NCBI GenBank assembly: GCA_963802795.1
Contig: CAWDJV010000004.1
Span: 397,442-461,441, forward strand
Source: JAIBJN01 sp963802795
GTDB lineage: Bacteria > Actinomycetota > Thermoleophilia > Gaiellales > Gaiellaceae
Direction of reading: 5' to 3'
Length of the DNA: 64,000 bases
Part shown: positions 42,921 to 52,725 of the stretch, in pieces
How the letters are laid out: every line of letters starts with the position of its first letter
Position numbering within the stretch: the stretch's first letter is position 1
Made by a program: the position numbers and the translations under genes
Notes under the pieces: model-generated
Told to the model about the DNA's origin: nothing
What the model saw: only the letters and a program-made list of their open reading frames with translations
Database searches by the model: none

Positions 42921-43463
42921 ATGACGCGAGAAGCCGAGCTCGTCCGCACCGAAACCGGCCTCGTTCCTCGGGGCGAGGGCTGGTACGTGGTCAACGCGCG
43001 CGAGTCGCGCTGGACCGAGGCCGAGGAGTTCGGGCGCTGGTGCAACTTCGAGGGTGACGTCCGCTTCTCCCAGCTCGGGATCAACGTCAGCGTGCTCCAG
43101 CCGGGGCAACCCGGATGCATGTACCACGGCGAGAGCGCGCAGGAGGGCTTCCTCGTCCTCGCGGGCGAGTGCCTGCTCCTCGTCGAGGGCGAAGAGCGCC
43201 GGCTCCGGGCGTGGGACTTCTTCCACTCGTCGCCGTGGACGGAGCACGTCCTCGTCGGCGCGGGCGACGGCCCCTGCGTCGTCGTGGCCGTCGGCGCCCG
43301 CGGGGAGGGCGAGGAGGTGCGTTACCCGGTCGCCGAAGTGGCGCAGAAGCACGGTGCCTCGGTTCTCGAGGACACGACCTCCGGGGCCGAGGCGTACGCA
43401 CGGTTCTCCCCTCTCGTCGAGCGCCGGTACCGCGAGGGAGACCTGGAGCGAGTGCGGGTCTAG
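42921..43463 (+). CDS. Cupin-domain protein
   Basis: A 180-residue protein starting at ATG 42921, with GAGGAGG at 7 bases upstream. The beta-barrel has the metal-site pattern GCMYHGESAQEGFLVLAGEC and the second motif WDFFHSSPWTEHVLVGAG. The His and Glu residues needed for a metal ion are mostly present. Cupins of this type are dioxygenases, isomerases or sensors. The papain-like protease gene follows 31 bases downstream and is probably co-transcribed. The upstream promoter region is occupied by repeat copy B. Confidence 0.8.
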   Translation: MTREAELVRTETGLVPRGEGWYVVNARESRWTEAEEFGRWCNFEGDVRFSQLGINVSVLQPGQPGCMYHGESAQEGFLVLAGECLLLVEGEERRLRAWDFFHSSPWTEHVLVGAGDGPCVVVAVGARGEGEEVRYPVAEVAQKHGASVLEDTTSGAEAYARFSPLVERRYREGDLERVRV

Positions 43464-43494
43464 ACTCGCGGGAAACCCCAAAGGGAGGTACCCG

Positions 43495-44295
43495 GTGCCA
43501 CGGAAGCGGACGACTCGGAGGCGACAGAAGCGGATCCTCAACTGCAAGCCGTCCCGCAAGCAGGACGAGGACTGGACGTTCGAGAACGCCGAAGACGCGG
43601 ACATGGTCGCCGCCCCCGTGCGACTCCCGTCCTCGAAGGACCTGCGCGCCGACTGGTGGAAGGTGAACGATCAGAAGTCGACAGGGTCGTGCGTCGGCTG
43701 GGCGACTGCCGACTCGGTCCTGCGCTGGCACTTCGTGAAGGCGAAGCGCCTCGCTGAGTCGACGCTCCTCTCGCCCCGCTTCACGTGGATGGCGGCAAAG
43801 GAGACGGATCAGTTCATTTCCAGGCCGACGACATTCGTCGATTCCGAAGGCACGAGCATCAAGTCGGCGCTCGACATCGCCCGCAAGTACGGCGCAGTCC
43901 GCGACACCATGCTCCCGTTCGCATCCGGAAGGCTCTACGGGGGGCGCGCGAACACCTTCTACGCCGTCGCCGCCCAGTTCAAGATCCAGGCGTACTTCAA
44001 TCTCGGCACGAGCCTGACCAGCTGGCGCTCGTGGCTCGCCTCGAGCGGGCCGATCGTGACGCGCCTCGATGTCGACGCGACCTGGGACGGGGCATCCGAT
44101 ACCGCCGGAAACCTCGACGAGTACCGGTTGGACACGGTGCGCGGAGGCCACGCCGTGGCCCTGGTCGGCTACCTTCCGGACCGGTTCATCGTCCGCAACA
44201 GCTGGGGATCCGGCTGGGGCGACAAGGGGTTCGCCTACGCCTCGCTCGAGTACGCGCAGGACGCCTTCACCGAGGCCTACGGCGTCGTCGTGTAG
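43495..44295 (+). CDS. Papain-like (C1 family) cysteine peptidase, apparently cytoplasmic
   Basis: It starts at GTG 43495, with AAAGGGAGG just upstream. The 266-residue protein has the catalytic Cys66 in STGSCVGWATADS, His219 in GGHAVALVGY and Asn235 in VRNSWGSGWGDKGF. These are the complete C1 triad, and the Gln of the oxyanion hole is in NDQKSTGSC. The first 45 residues are basic and then acidic, with no signal peptide or membrane segment. A prodomain is absent or very short. It probably cuts intracellular proteins or peptides. It shares a short gap with the cupin gene. Confidence 0.85.
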   Translation: MPRKRTTRRRQKRILNCKPSRKQDEDWTFENAEDADMVAAPVRLPSSKDLRADWWKVNDQKSTGSCVGWATADSVLRWHFVKAKRLAESTLLSPRFTWMAAKETDQFISRPTTFVDSEGTSIKSALDIARKYGAVRDTMLPFASGRLYGGRANTFYAVAAQFKIQAYFNLGTSLTSWRSWLASSGPIVTRLDVDATWDGASDTAGNLDEYRLDTVRGGHAVALVGYLPDRFIVRNSWGSGWGDKGFAYASLEYAQDAFTEAYGVVV

Positions 44296-44323
44296 CGGGT
44301 GGAGCCGGGCCGCCGGAGAGCAG

Positions 44324-44908
44324 CTATTCGGTGGGAAACGTCCCTGCCCCGTCGTCGATCCGATAGAGGCGGGCCTCCGTGCGCCCGTCCTGACCGGCTT
44401 CGATGCGGGAGACGACGTTCTCGAGGCGTGCGAGGCGGCGGTCGACCGAACGCCAGCCCGACGTGATCAGCTCCGTGAGGAGGGCGACGTCCTGCAGCCG
44501 CTCCGCGCGCTCGCCCTCGGCGTCGGCCGCGACCTCCTCGAGCTGACCCAGCAGTCGCTCGAAGAGCATGCTGAGCTCGGCGACGTGCTCTGCGACGGGG
44601 CGGACCTCCACGCGGAGCGCCTCGTAGACGACGGTTCCCACTCCCTGGGGCAGCGCGGTGTCGAGCTCGGCAGCCGTCGCCCGGAAGCGTTCGACCATCT
44701 CACCAGGGGCTGGGGCCGGCGGCACGGCGGGCAGAACCTCTGCGCGAGGAGGGAACGGCGGGGCGCCGAGATCGGCGATCGCCTGACGGACGCGGCGCTC
44801 GGTTTCCTCGCTGACGGGCTCGCCGTGCACGACGCGCAGGACGTTCTCTGCGGAAACGCCCGCGTGAGCCGCAAGTTCGAGAATTGTCGCCACAGTGCGC
44901 TCTTTCAA
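44324..44908 (-). CDS. HTH protein with coiled-coil C-terminal region
   Basis: A 194-residue protein with a TTG start at 44908. The first 45 residues resemble the LacI-type helix-turn-helix and hinge region (TILELAAHAGVSAENVLRVV; SEETERRVRQAIADLG). The sugar-binding domain of LacI is missing. Instead a Glu/Ala-rich coiled-coil region (about 90-175) follows. It may bind DNA as a multimer or act as a scaffold. No target is evident. It is convergent with the peptidase gene. Confidence 0.6.
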   Translation of the reverse strand: MKERTVATILELAAHAGVSAENVLRVVHGEPVSEETERRVRQAIADLGAPPFPPRAEVLPAVPPAPAPGEMVERFRATAAELDTALPQGVGTVVYEALRVEVRPVAEHVAELSMLFERLLGQLEEVAADAEGERAERLQDVALLTELITSGWRSVDRRLARLENVVSRIEAGQDGRTEARLYRIDDGAGTFPTE

Positions 44909-44933
44909 AAACTAACTCTCTCGGGCGCTCGGT

Positions 44934-45506
44934 TCAACGGCCTGCGCTCGTGGATGCTCCGCGAGCGCGAGCGCGGCCTCTGCGGGCGAGCGGGCCGCGC
45001 AGGAGGACGCGCTCGGAGTACGGCAGGTAGCCGAGGTTCTCGTTGAGGCGCCGGATCGGCGCGTTCCGCGTCTCGTTGGCCGTCTCGAGGCGCTCGTAGC
45101 CCCGCTCCGCCGCCCAGGCGATCTGGGCCCGCTTGAGAGCGCCGGCGATCCCGCGCCCACGCCACGCGCGCCTGACCCCGGTCATGTCGTGCATCGCCAC
45201 CGCGGGCCTCGCGTCGGAGAGGTGGAACTTCGAGTAGCCGACGACCTCACCGGACGCCACTGCGACGAACACGGCCTCCGGGCGGTCGTTCGGACCGCTC
45301 ATGTCCAGTGCCAGCCACTCGTCGAAGGACGTCATTTCCTCCTCCTCGTGCCCGGGAATGTCGGCGTAGGCCTCGCAGGCGACCTCGTAGATTCCCTGCG
45401 CCACCTCGGGGCGCTCGGCCCAGACGACGATCTCGACGCCCGCCGGCGGGTCGAGGCAGGAGCTCAGCGGACGCGCTCCAGCATGACCAGGAGGCGCTCG
45501 GTCCAC
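44934..45506 (-). CDS. GNAT-family acetyltransferase
   Basis: The core reads VFVAVASGEVVGYSKFHL, MTGVRRAWRGRGIAGALKRA with the acetyl-CoA loop R-G-R-G-I-A, then YERLETANETRNAPIRRLNE. This is the standard GNAT pattern. The start (45506, GTG) overlaps the end of the upstream gene by 43 bp; a CTG about 45468 is an alternative. It is about 190 residues. The substrate is unknown. The upstream gene ends inside it, suggesting operon expression. Confidence 0.75.
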   Translation of the reverse strand: MDRAPPGHAGARPLSSCLDPPAGVEIVVWAERPEVAQGIYEVACEAYADIPGHEEEEMTSFDEWLALDMSGPNDRPEAVFVAVASGEVVGYSKFHLSDARPAVAMHDMTGVRRAWRGRGIAGALKRAQIAWAAERGYERLETANETRNAPIRRLNENLGYLPYSERVLLRGPLARRGRARARGASTSAGR

Positions 45507-46318
45507 GAGGGACGCCGGGGATCGAAGTGACCGCCGGCGGCCCGAGCGTACGGGCCCGCCACGCGGCGGGCGTACGCGGCGAAGCCCTCACGGCGAAGGG
45601 GCGCCCAATCCTGCGCGTACGGGACGGCGAGGTGCTCGCCGGCGACGCTCTTGGCGGAGAGCAGGAAGGCCATGCCCATCCCGACCGAGACCTCGAGCAG
45701 CGAGCCTCGCTCGCGCGCTGCCTCGGCGCGGAGGCCGTGGTAGAGGGAGGCGAGCTCCCCGGGGCCGGGAAGGCCGGCGGCGTCCTCGCGGAGCTCGGCC
45801 AGGGTCGAGCGAAGCTCGGCCAGCTCCAGCGGGGGAATGTCGATCAGCCTTGCGGTCCGGCCCGAGGCGTTCTCGAGCGTCTCGAGGAGCTCGTCCACCG
45901 AGCCGATCTCGCGCTCTTCTGCAAGGACCCCGGCGCGCTTGAGCTCCGCGACGAAGGCGGCGAGGTAGACCCGCGAGCCGCTCGCGACGTCGGAGGCGGC
46001 GGCGAGCAGCCAGAGCGGCGAGAAGCCGAACGCGGCGATCGAGCCGAGCTCGACGACGTTGCCGGCCGCCTTGCGCTTGGTGATCTCCTGCGCGGAGACC
46101 TCGGGCGCCGCGGCCGGCTCCACGCGACCGACCGCTTCGATGGCGATCCGGAGCGCATTCTTCGCCGTCGCCTCGTACAGGCGCGAGCGCCGGACGAAGC
46201 GGGGGAGCACGAGCTGAGCGCTCTCGTGGATCAGCCCTCCGAGGGTGCCGACGAGCGTCCGAATGACCCGCTCCGGGACCGAGAGGACGTAGCGGTAGTG
46301 GTTAGAACTATTTCGAAT
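45464..46318 (-). CDS. EcsC-like or uncharacterised helical protein, start uncertain
   Basis: The coding region reads YRYVLSVPERVIRTLVGTLG, RRSRLYEATAKNALRIAIEA and DVASGSRVYLAAFVAELKRA. It is about 284 residues, mostly helical, with one or two short hydrophobic stretches (GSIAAFGFSPLWLLAAASDV). No canonical ATG, GTG or TTG is placed at the expected N terminus; ATT 46318 is used here only as a marker. A frameshift or rare start may explain this. The cyclophilin gene starts 34 bases away in the opposite direction. Confidence 0.6.
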   Translation of the reverse strand: MRNSSNHYRYVLSVPERVIRTLVGTLGGLIHESAQLVLPRFVRRSRLYEATAKNALRIAIEAVGRVEPAAAPEVSAQEITKRKAAGNVVELGSIAAFGFSPLWLLAAASDVASGSRVYLAAFVAELKRAGVLAEEREIGSVDELLETLENASGRTARLIDIPPLELAELRSTLAELREDAAGLPGPGELASLYHGLRAEAARERGSLLEVSVGMGMAFLLSAKSVAGEHLAVPYAQDWAPLRREGFAAYARRVAGPYARAAGGHFDPRRPSWTERLLVMLERVR

Positions 46319-46351
46319 GATCGAGCCATGAGGTTGGGGTACGGTGGACCG

Positions 46352-46810
<459 letters not shown>

Positions 46811-46827
46811 AAGCGGGCGGTTCGACC

Positions 46828-47563
46828 GTGCAGCCGTCCGACTGGCTCGCGCGCTACCGCGCAGGTGCCTGTGCCGAGGTCTGGTCGGCGATGACCGAGC
46901 TCGGGCCGAATGTCCGGGACGCCGACCTCCTGGGCTACGCCGAAATGGTCGCCGCCGAGACGATGTCGCGCGTCCGGACGAACGTGGAGCTGCTCGTCGA
47001 GCGTCTGGGCGCCGCGGGATACGAGCTCGAACGGCCCGAGGAGGCACACGTTCCGCCGAGCGCGGCGCTGGCGGAGCAGATCGACGCGCTCGAGACGCAC
47101 GTCGGGGCTCTGCCCCTCTCGCTGCGGAGCTTCTACGAGGTCGTGGGAACCGTCGACCTCACGCAGTCGTTCGGCCAGCTCGTGCAGTGGCACCAGCCAG
47201 AGCGCTCCGCGGCCTCGGAGCTCCAGCTCCTGGGGGAATACAACCCACTCGTCGTCGAGGCACTCGACACCCAGCGACACGATGCCGGGATGGTTCTACT
47301 TCGCCCCCGACGAGCATCACAAGGCGAACTACAGCGGGGGCGAGAACTACCACGCCGCGCTCCCGGATCCCGGTGCGGACTTTCGGATTCAGGGCCTGTA
47401 CGGCGTCGACGAGGCCGGCGAGTTCTTCGTCTCGTACCTTCGGGCGACGTTCGAGGGCGGCGGCTTTCGCGGCAATGTCGGCGGCGACGAGGAGCGGAGC
47501 TGGACCGTCCCGCCCGATCTCGAGCTGACGCGGACGCTGGCCGCCGGGCTCCAGCCGATCTAG
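46828..47563 (+). CDS. SMI1/KNR4-like protein, one frameshift
   Basis: From GTG 46828 the first frame encodes VQPSDWLARYRAGACAEVWS and, near residue 95, LPLSLRSFYEVVGTVDLTQS, a segment typical of the SMI1/KNR4 domain. A shift near 47287 leads to GWFYFAPDEHHKANYSGGEN and the C-terminal LRATFEGGGFRGNVGG. The repaired protein has about 244 residues. Such domains occur in immunity proteins of toxin systems and in general scaffolds. No toxin gene is seen nearby, so the role stays open. The indel may be an assembly error. Confidence 0.6.
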
Positions 47564-47658
47564 AGCTCGGTTCATGATGGCTCGGTCCTCTGGCTTGCCT
47601 CCTCGGGCGAGGTCAAGGATGATTGTCGTTCCCCAGCACGGCGTAGAAGGAGGTTCTC

Positions 47659-47913
47659 TTGCCCCACCATTGGTGGCTGATCGAGGGAGACAACCCCGGG
47701 CCGAAACGGCGCGCGGCCGCAGTCTTGAAGGCCGTGGACGACCTGCCTAACGTCGAATGTCTCTTCGTGGGACGCGAGGAGCCGAAAGAGCGCGGGCGCT
47801 GGTACGCGCTCGTCTACGTCGATCCCAAGGCGGATCCGGACGAGCTGAGGCGTGCCAAGCAGCGGGTCAAGGTGAGGCGTGCCGACAAGGTCCTCACGCG
47901 CTTCGACCGCTAG
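47659..47913 (+). CDS. Small PHHWWLI-type protein, copy 1
   Basis: An 84-residue protein with a TTG start and GAAGGAGG just upstream. It begins MPHHWWLIEGDNPGPKRRAA. It contains a beta-alpha-beta-like pattern and many charged residues, with no signal peptide. No family is recognised. A second gene of the same length and the same N-terminal motif follows 17 bases downstream, so the two are tandem paralogues. Confidence 0.7.
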   Translation: MPHHWWLIEGDNPGPKRRAAAVLKAVDDLPNVECLFVGREEPKERGRWYALVYVDPKADPDELRRAKQRVKVRRADKVLTRFDR

Positions 47914-47930
47914 ACTGACAAGGAGGCGGG

Positions 47931-48185
47931 ATGCCCCATCACTGGTGGCTGATCGATCCGGATAACCCGGGGCCGCGTCAGCGGGCCAAGGCTGTCCGCA
48001 AGGCGGCCCGCGAGTGCGGAAGCGAGGTGATCTTCGTAGGCCGCACGGAGAAGAACACGTGGTTCGCGCTCGTCGACGTTCGGGACCCGGCCGACGAAGA
48101 GGCGGTCTACAAGGCGGTCGGAGGCAGAGGCAAGCTCTTCGAGCTGGAGAGCATCGAGGCGGAGGGACGGAAGGGCCGGGAGTAG
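47931..48185 (+). CDS. Small PHHWWLI-type protein, copy 2
   Basis: An 84-residue protein with GGAGG 4 bases before its ATG. It begins MPHHWWLIDPDNPGPRQRAK. The first 15 residues are almost identical to copy 1, and the central part (FVGRTEKNTWFALVDVRDPA) aligns with FVGREEPKERGRWYALVYVD of copy 1. Its stop codon TAG is also the first three bases of repeat copy C. Function is unknown. Confidence 0.7.
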   Translation: MPHHWWLIDPDNPGPRQRAKAVRKAARECGSEVIFVGRTEKNTWFALVDVRDPADEEAVYKAVGGRGKLFELESIEAEGRKGRE

Positions 48186-48335
48186 GAGGGTTTGGCGGAA
48201 TGTCGCTCGTCGCCGGGGTGCGATGGTCGTTCCGAGGCAAGGACGCAGGGAGCGCGTAGCGTCTGAGCTACGGGCGCGACTGAGGTGGGGCGAGCAGCGC
48301 GGCCCGGCGGCACAGCCGATATTCTAGCCCTCCTA
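48183..48335. repeat. Dispersed palindromic element, copy C (153 bp)
   Basis: It begins TAGGAGGGTTTGGCGG and ends TAGCCCTCCTA, with a core nearly identical to copy B except for a 13-base deletion at about 48292. It overlaps the stop codon of the plus-strand small gene. It ends 6 bases before the stop of the minus-strand cyclase/ATPase gene, so it fills the whole convergent gap. Confidence 0.9.
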
Positions 48336-48341
48336 GCCGAG

Positions 48342-51300
48342 CTAGTCGACGGTGCTGACGGACGAGGCCGCCTCGACCTCGCGGTAGAAGGCGTCGGCCT
48401 GTCGTCGTTCGCGGTCGGCTTCCTCGGCGCGGTCGGCCGCCCTCAGGTCGCGCGGCTGCGCGCAGCCGCGCGAGGGCTTCGTCCGGACGCGAGCCGATGC
48501 GCGAGAAGAGGGTCGCCGCGCGCTGCCAGTCTCCGGACCCGGCGGCCTGCGCAGCCTCGAGCCATCGAGTCCTCGTCGGGGTCCGACTCGTCGCCTCCAT
48601 GAGCTCGGCCCCTCGGTCGAGCTCGACGAGGGCGAAGGTGAGGTCGGCGAGCCAGAACGACGCCAGCGAGTGCCCGTGACCGCGGTCGAGCCAGTGCGCG
48701 AGCAGCTCCTCTGCTGCCGCCGCGCCGGCATCTCCCTGCCCGGCGGCGACGAGGGCGTGTGCGTCGAAGGCCAGGGCGGGAAAGAGAAGCTGGGGAGCGC
48801 CGACCGACTTGGCTGCGCCCAGCGCCTTCTCGACGTTCTCGAGGGCCGGCTCCGCGCCGTTCCGGGCGAGCTCGATCTTGGCTCGGATCAGGAGAACGTC
48901 GACTTCGTGGAGCGATCCGAGCCCCTCCTCGCCGCCGCCGAGCAGGCTCTCTCCGATCTCGAGCGCGCTCGTCCAGTTGCCTTTCCAGTAGCACTCGTAC
49001 ATGCGCTCGACGTCCAACCAGCGAAGCGCCAGCGTATCCCCGAACCGCTCGGCCGCTCGGCGGCTCTCCCCGTAGAGCTCGAACGCGCGCTGCAGATCGC
49101 CCAGATCGGCCGTGACCGAGGCGAGGTTGTTGTACCCACGGGCCGTCTGCGGGGAATTGGCGTGCGAGGCGACATCGACGCTTTCGCGCAGGTCGCGAAG
49201 GCCCTCGAGATCGCCCTTCATCACCCGTGCAAAGCCCCTCGTGGACAGCGTGTGCGCGCGGACCTCGTCCAGCGCCAGCTCGTCTGCCATCCGCAGTGCC
49301 TCGGCAGCCGTCTCGGCCGCTTCGTCGGCCTCGTCCGCGGCGAGGTGTGAATGCGCGCGGCTCGCGAGCGCCCGGGCTTTCGAGCGGGAGGGCGGGCGAT
49401 CGGCGAGGAGCGAGGCGGCATGCTCGAAGCGGGCCATCGCCTCGTCCCTGCGTCCCTGCGTGATCATGAGCAGGTCGCCTCGGAGCACCTCCGCCTCGGC
49501 GGCGAGCTCGAGCTCGCCTGCGGCGAGTAGCTCGGTCGCCGCCTCGGCGAGGACGTCGCCACCCGATTCCTCCGCCCGGAAGAGGGCCTGCCCGTAGCGG
49601 AGAAGGAGGAACGGACGCTCTGGATCGGGCTGGGGCCAGGACGCGAGCGCCTCGCGGTAGAAGCGGACTGCGGCCGTGTAGGCGGAGAGTGTCAGCGCCC
49701 TGTCCCCGGCCTCCAGCAGGGCATGGCGCGCCCGCTCTGGGAGGTCGCCGAGGCTCCGGCCCGCGGCGCGGGTGAACTGGAGCGCGCTCAGGTAGTGGTG
49801 GGCGATGAGGTCGGCGAGATCCTCCGCGCGGTCCCCCGCGAGCCCCTCGAGCCACTCCGCCGCAATCCTGTGGCTCTCGCCCCGTCGCGTCCGTGGGATC
49901 TGGGCGTAGGCGACGTCACGGACGAGGACGTGGCGGAAGACGAAGGCGGTCTCACCGGCAACGGACGAGCGTCGCTCGCGGCGGACGAACTCCTTGCGCT
50001 CGAGCCGGAGCAGGCCCTCCGCGACGACCTCGGCCGGCCGTTGGCTCACGACTGCGAGGGCGCCCACCCAGAAGACCTTGCCGACGACTGCAGCATCCTG
50101 GACGAGCGCCTTCTCTTCGGGGGCGAGCGTGTCCAGGCGGGCAGCGATGATGCCTTGCACGGTCTCCGGGAGGGGCAAGGCCGCGCCGGCGCGCGGCTCG
50201 GCGAGCATGCGGACGTACTCCTCCGCGTAGAGGGGGTTGCCGCCGGCGTGGGCGAGGAGCTCGGCAGCCCGTCCGTCCCTGACGGTCTTCTCGGCCAGCA
50301 GCGCGCCGAGCAGCCGTTCGGTCTCCTGGTCGGAGAGGGGGGAGAGGGAGACCGTGAGCGCGCTACGCTTGCCGCCGCCCCAGCCCGGGCGACGCTCGAG
50401 CAGCTCGGGCCGAGCCGTGCAGACGACGAGGATCGGGACGTCCGAGGCCCAGTCGACCAGGTGGTCGACGAAGTCGAGCAGGCCGTCGTCCGCCCAGTGC
50501 AGGTCCTCGAAGACGAGCACCAGAGGCCGCTGCTCGGCCAGCGCCTCGAAGAACCGTCGCCAGGCGGCGAAAGCCTCGCGCCGCGGGTCGGCGCCGACTT
50601 CCGGAGCGCCGCCGAGCCCGACGAGGGGCCGTAGCTGCTCGACCACCCACTCCCGCTCGGGCTCGTCGGCGAAAATCGTTCTGACTGCCGTGTCGAGCTT
50701 TTCGGCAGCGGCCTCGGAGGAGTCGGACTCGAGGATGCCCGCCTGGGATTTCACCATCTCGCCGAGCGCCCAGAAGCTGACTCCCTCGCCGTACGGGAGC
50801 GAGCGGCCCTGGCGCCAGTTGGCGAAGACGGCCGGGTCGTCGTCGAGCGCGGCGTACAGCTCGAAGAGGAGGCGGCTCTTGCCGATTCCGGGCACGCCGA
50901 CCAACGTGACGAGTTGCGGCGAGCGCTCGCGCTCGGCGCGTGCGACGGCGTCTCGGAGGAGGTGGAGCTCCTCGTCGCGGCCGACGAGCTCGGCGCCGCC
51001 GCGGAAGGCGATGTCGACGCCGAGACGTTGCCGAGGAGCCACGACCTCCCAGACCTTGATCGGCTCGGACTTGCCCTTGGCGCTCACGGGCTCGGCCTCG
51101 CGGTAGTCGATCGCGGTGCGCCGTCGCCCGGTAGGTGGCGTCGTCGACGAGGATGCCGTCCACGGGCGCGGCCGACTGGAGGCGTGAGCAGGTGTTGACG
51201 ATGTCGCCCGCCGCCATGCCCTCGCCCTCGCTCGGCTTCGCCCGCAGCGCGATCATCGCCTCGCCCGTCGTGACGCCGATGCGAACGTGGAGGCCGAGCT

Positions 51301-51764
51301 CCGGGTCGGCCGCATTGAGCTCGCGCGATCGCGTCGCGGGCGGCGACGGCGGCGCGCACGGCCCGCTCCGGGTCGTCCTCGTGGGCGAGCGGGGCGCCGA
51401 AGAGCGCGACGACCGCGTCGCCGATGAACTTCTCGACGGTGCCGCCGAAGCTCTCGAGCTCGGTCTTGACACGGCTGTGGTACGGCGCGAGCAGGCGTCG
51501 GACGTCTTCGGGGTCGAGCTGTTCGGCACGCCCCGTGAAGCCGACGAGGTCGGCGAAGAGGACGCTGACGACCTTGCGCTCCTCGAGGATCGGCGGCACC
51601 GCCTCGCCTGGCTCGAATTCGGCGCCGCAGGCGGTACAGAACGCGAGGTCGAGCGAGACAACCTCTCCGCAGGAGGGGCAAGCCCGGCCGAGTGTGAGGC
51701 CACAACTGCCGCAAAAGAGCGCCCCCGGCCGGTTCTCGTAACCGCACGAGGCGCATTGGGACAT
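48342..51764 (-). CDS. Adenylate cyclase - AAA ATPase - TPR regulator, three frameshifts
   Basis: The N terminus (ATG 51764) has a double zinc-ribbon (CASCGYENRPGALFCGSCGL; CPSCGE; CTACGAEF). A class III nucleotide cyclase domain follows: VVSVLFADLVGFTGRAEQLD with the metal-binding Asp, and EKFIGDAVVALFGAP. The next part, after a shift near 51320, reads HVRIGVTTGEAMIALRAKPS. After another near 51110 comes an AAA-type ATPase (VTLVGVPGIGKSRLLFELYA; LVFEDLHWADDGLLDF). A long TPR-like helical region continues to a final shift near 48450 and the stop at 48342. The repaired length is about 1140 residues. Such proteins are signal-transduction ATPases that may make cAMP. Its promoter (TAGACT) lies 9 bases before the ATG and overlaps that of the divergent membrane gene. 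Confidence 0.8.
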
Positions 51765-51773
51765 GCTGGGACT

Positions 51774-51779
51774 AGTCTA
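51774..51779 (-). promoter_or_regulatory. Overlapping divergent -10 boxes (CTAGACTAG region)
   Basis: TAGACT (minus strand, 51774-51779) lies 9 bases before the cyclase/ATPase ATG. The opposite strand reads TAGTCT (51773-51778), ending 7 bases before TTG 51786 of the membrane gene. The shared dyad means the two promoters compete. Confidence 0.4.
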
Positions 51780-51785
51780 GGCCCG

Positions 51786-52725
51786 TTGCAGGCCACCCAT
51801 GTGCCGCGTCCGGGTCTCGCCGAGGTCGTGCTGGTCTGGGCGCTCTTCGGGATCGTCGCCGTCGAGGTGCTCGTCACGTATGCGCGCCTGCCGCCGGCCG
51901 ACCTCTACAACACCGAGCGAGAGCGGTCTCGCGGGCGGAGCGGGCACGGGCGCTCGTCTTCCTGAACTACCCGACCGCGCTCGTCGCGATCGCCGTCCTC
52001 ATGGTGGTCTCGGAGCGGCTCCGTGGCCGAGGCCAGGCGATCCTCGCAGGCATCGCGGCACTCCTCTGCCTCGTGGTCCTCTGGCCGGGCGTGGTCGAAC
52101 AGTCGGACCTCGACGCGAAGCCGGTCAACGCGCTTCCCGCGATCGGCGTCCTTCTGGCGGTCGCTCTGACCGTCGCGGCTCTCGCCCGCGACGGGATCGG
52201 CCCGGTTCGCCCGTTCCAGGGCTGGGACGTCGTGCGGGTCGCGCTCGCCGTCGTCGTCGTGGCGGCCTCGGTTCCGTGGATCGCGGGTGAAGCCGGCTAC
52301 GACCTCGAGGGAGTCCCGGGCCTCGGAGCGCTCTTCCTGACCGGCGAGCTCCCGTCCGGAGCCGGGGCATCCGGGCCTGACGGCCGTCCATCTCGGGCAT
52401 CACCACGGCATGGACGGCGCGCTGCTCGCGCTGGCGGCTCTCGCGCTCTCGCGCGTCGTCCGCGACGTTCGCCCAGGGATCCGCCGGGGCGCGCTCGGCC
52501 TCTACGTCGCGCTCATGCTCGTCTACGGGCTCGCGAACGCCGCTGCAGGACTTCTGGCTCGAGCAGCTCGTCAAGCGCGGCGCGACGTCGCTCGAGATCC
52601 CGAGCCTGATCGTTCCGAAGGCGTCGCCGGCCTGGGCCGCTCTCGTCGCGGCGGCTCTCATCATCCATTTCGCGGCCCGTCGCGTACGTATCCTTGACGT
52701 GGCATCAGAGGAAGGAGTCCCATGA
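51786..52725 (+). pseudogene. Multi-pass membrane protein with His cluster, at least three frameshifts
   Basis: Pieces in three frames rebuild a membrane protein of about 310 residues. The first helix is LAEVVLVWALFGIVAVEVLV (TTG 51786). It continues with FLNYPTALVAIAVLMVVSER, LPAIGVLLAVALTVAALARD and VVRVALAVVVVAASVPWI. Next are the His-rich HLGHHHGMDG segment and LEIPSLIVPKASPAWAALVA at the C terminus. Shifts lie near 51930, 52370 and 52550. The final TGA overlaps the ATG of the cupredoxin lipoprotein gene. The HHH-x-M motif near a copper-type protein suggests metal handling, but this is an inference. Confidence 0.6.

Noticed and set aside
47573..47658. Possible fifth copy of the dispersed element
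   Set aside because: It has GATGATTGTCGTTCC resembling part of the core, but no terminal repeats and no other shared blocks.
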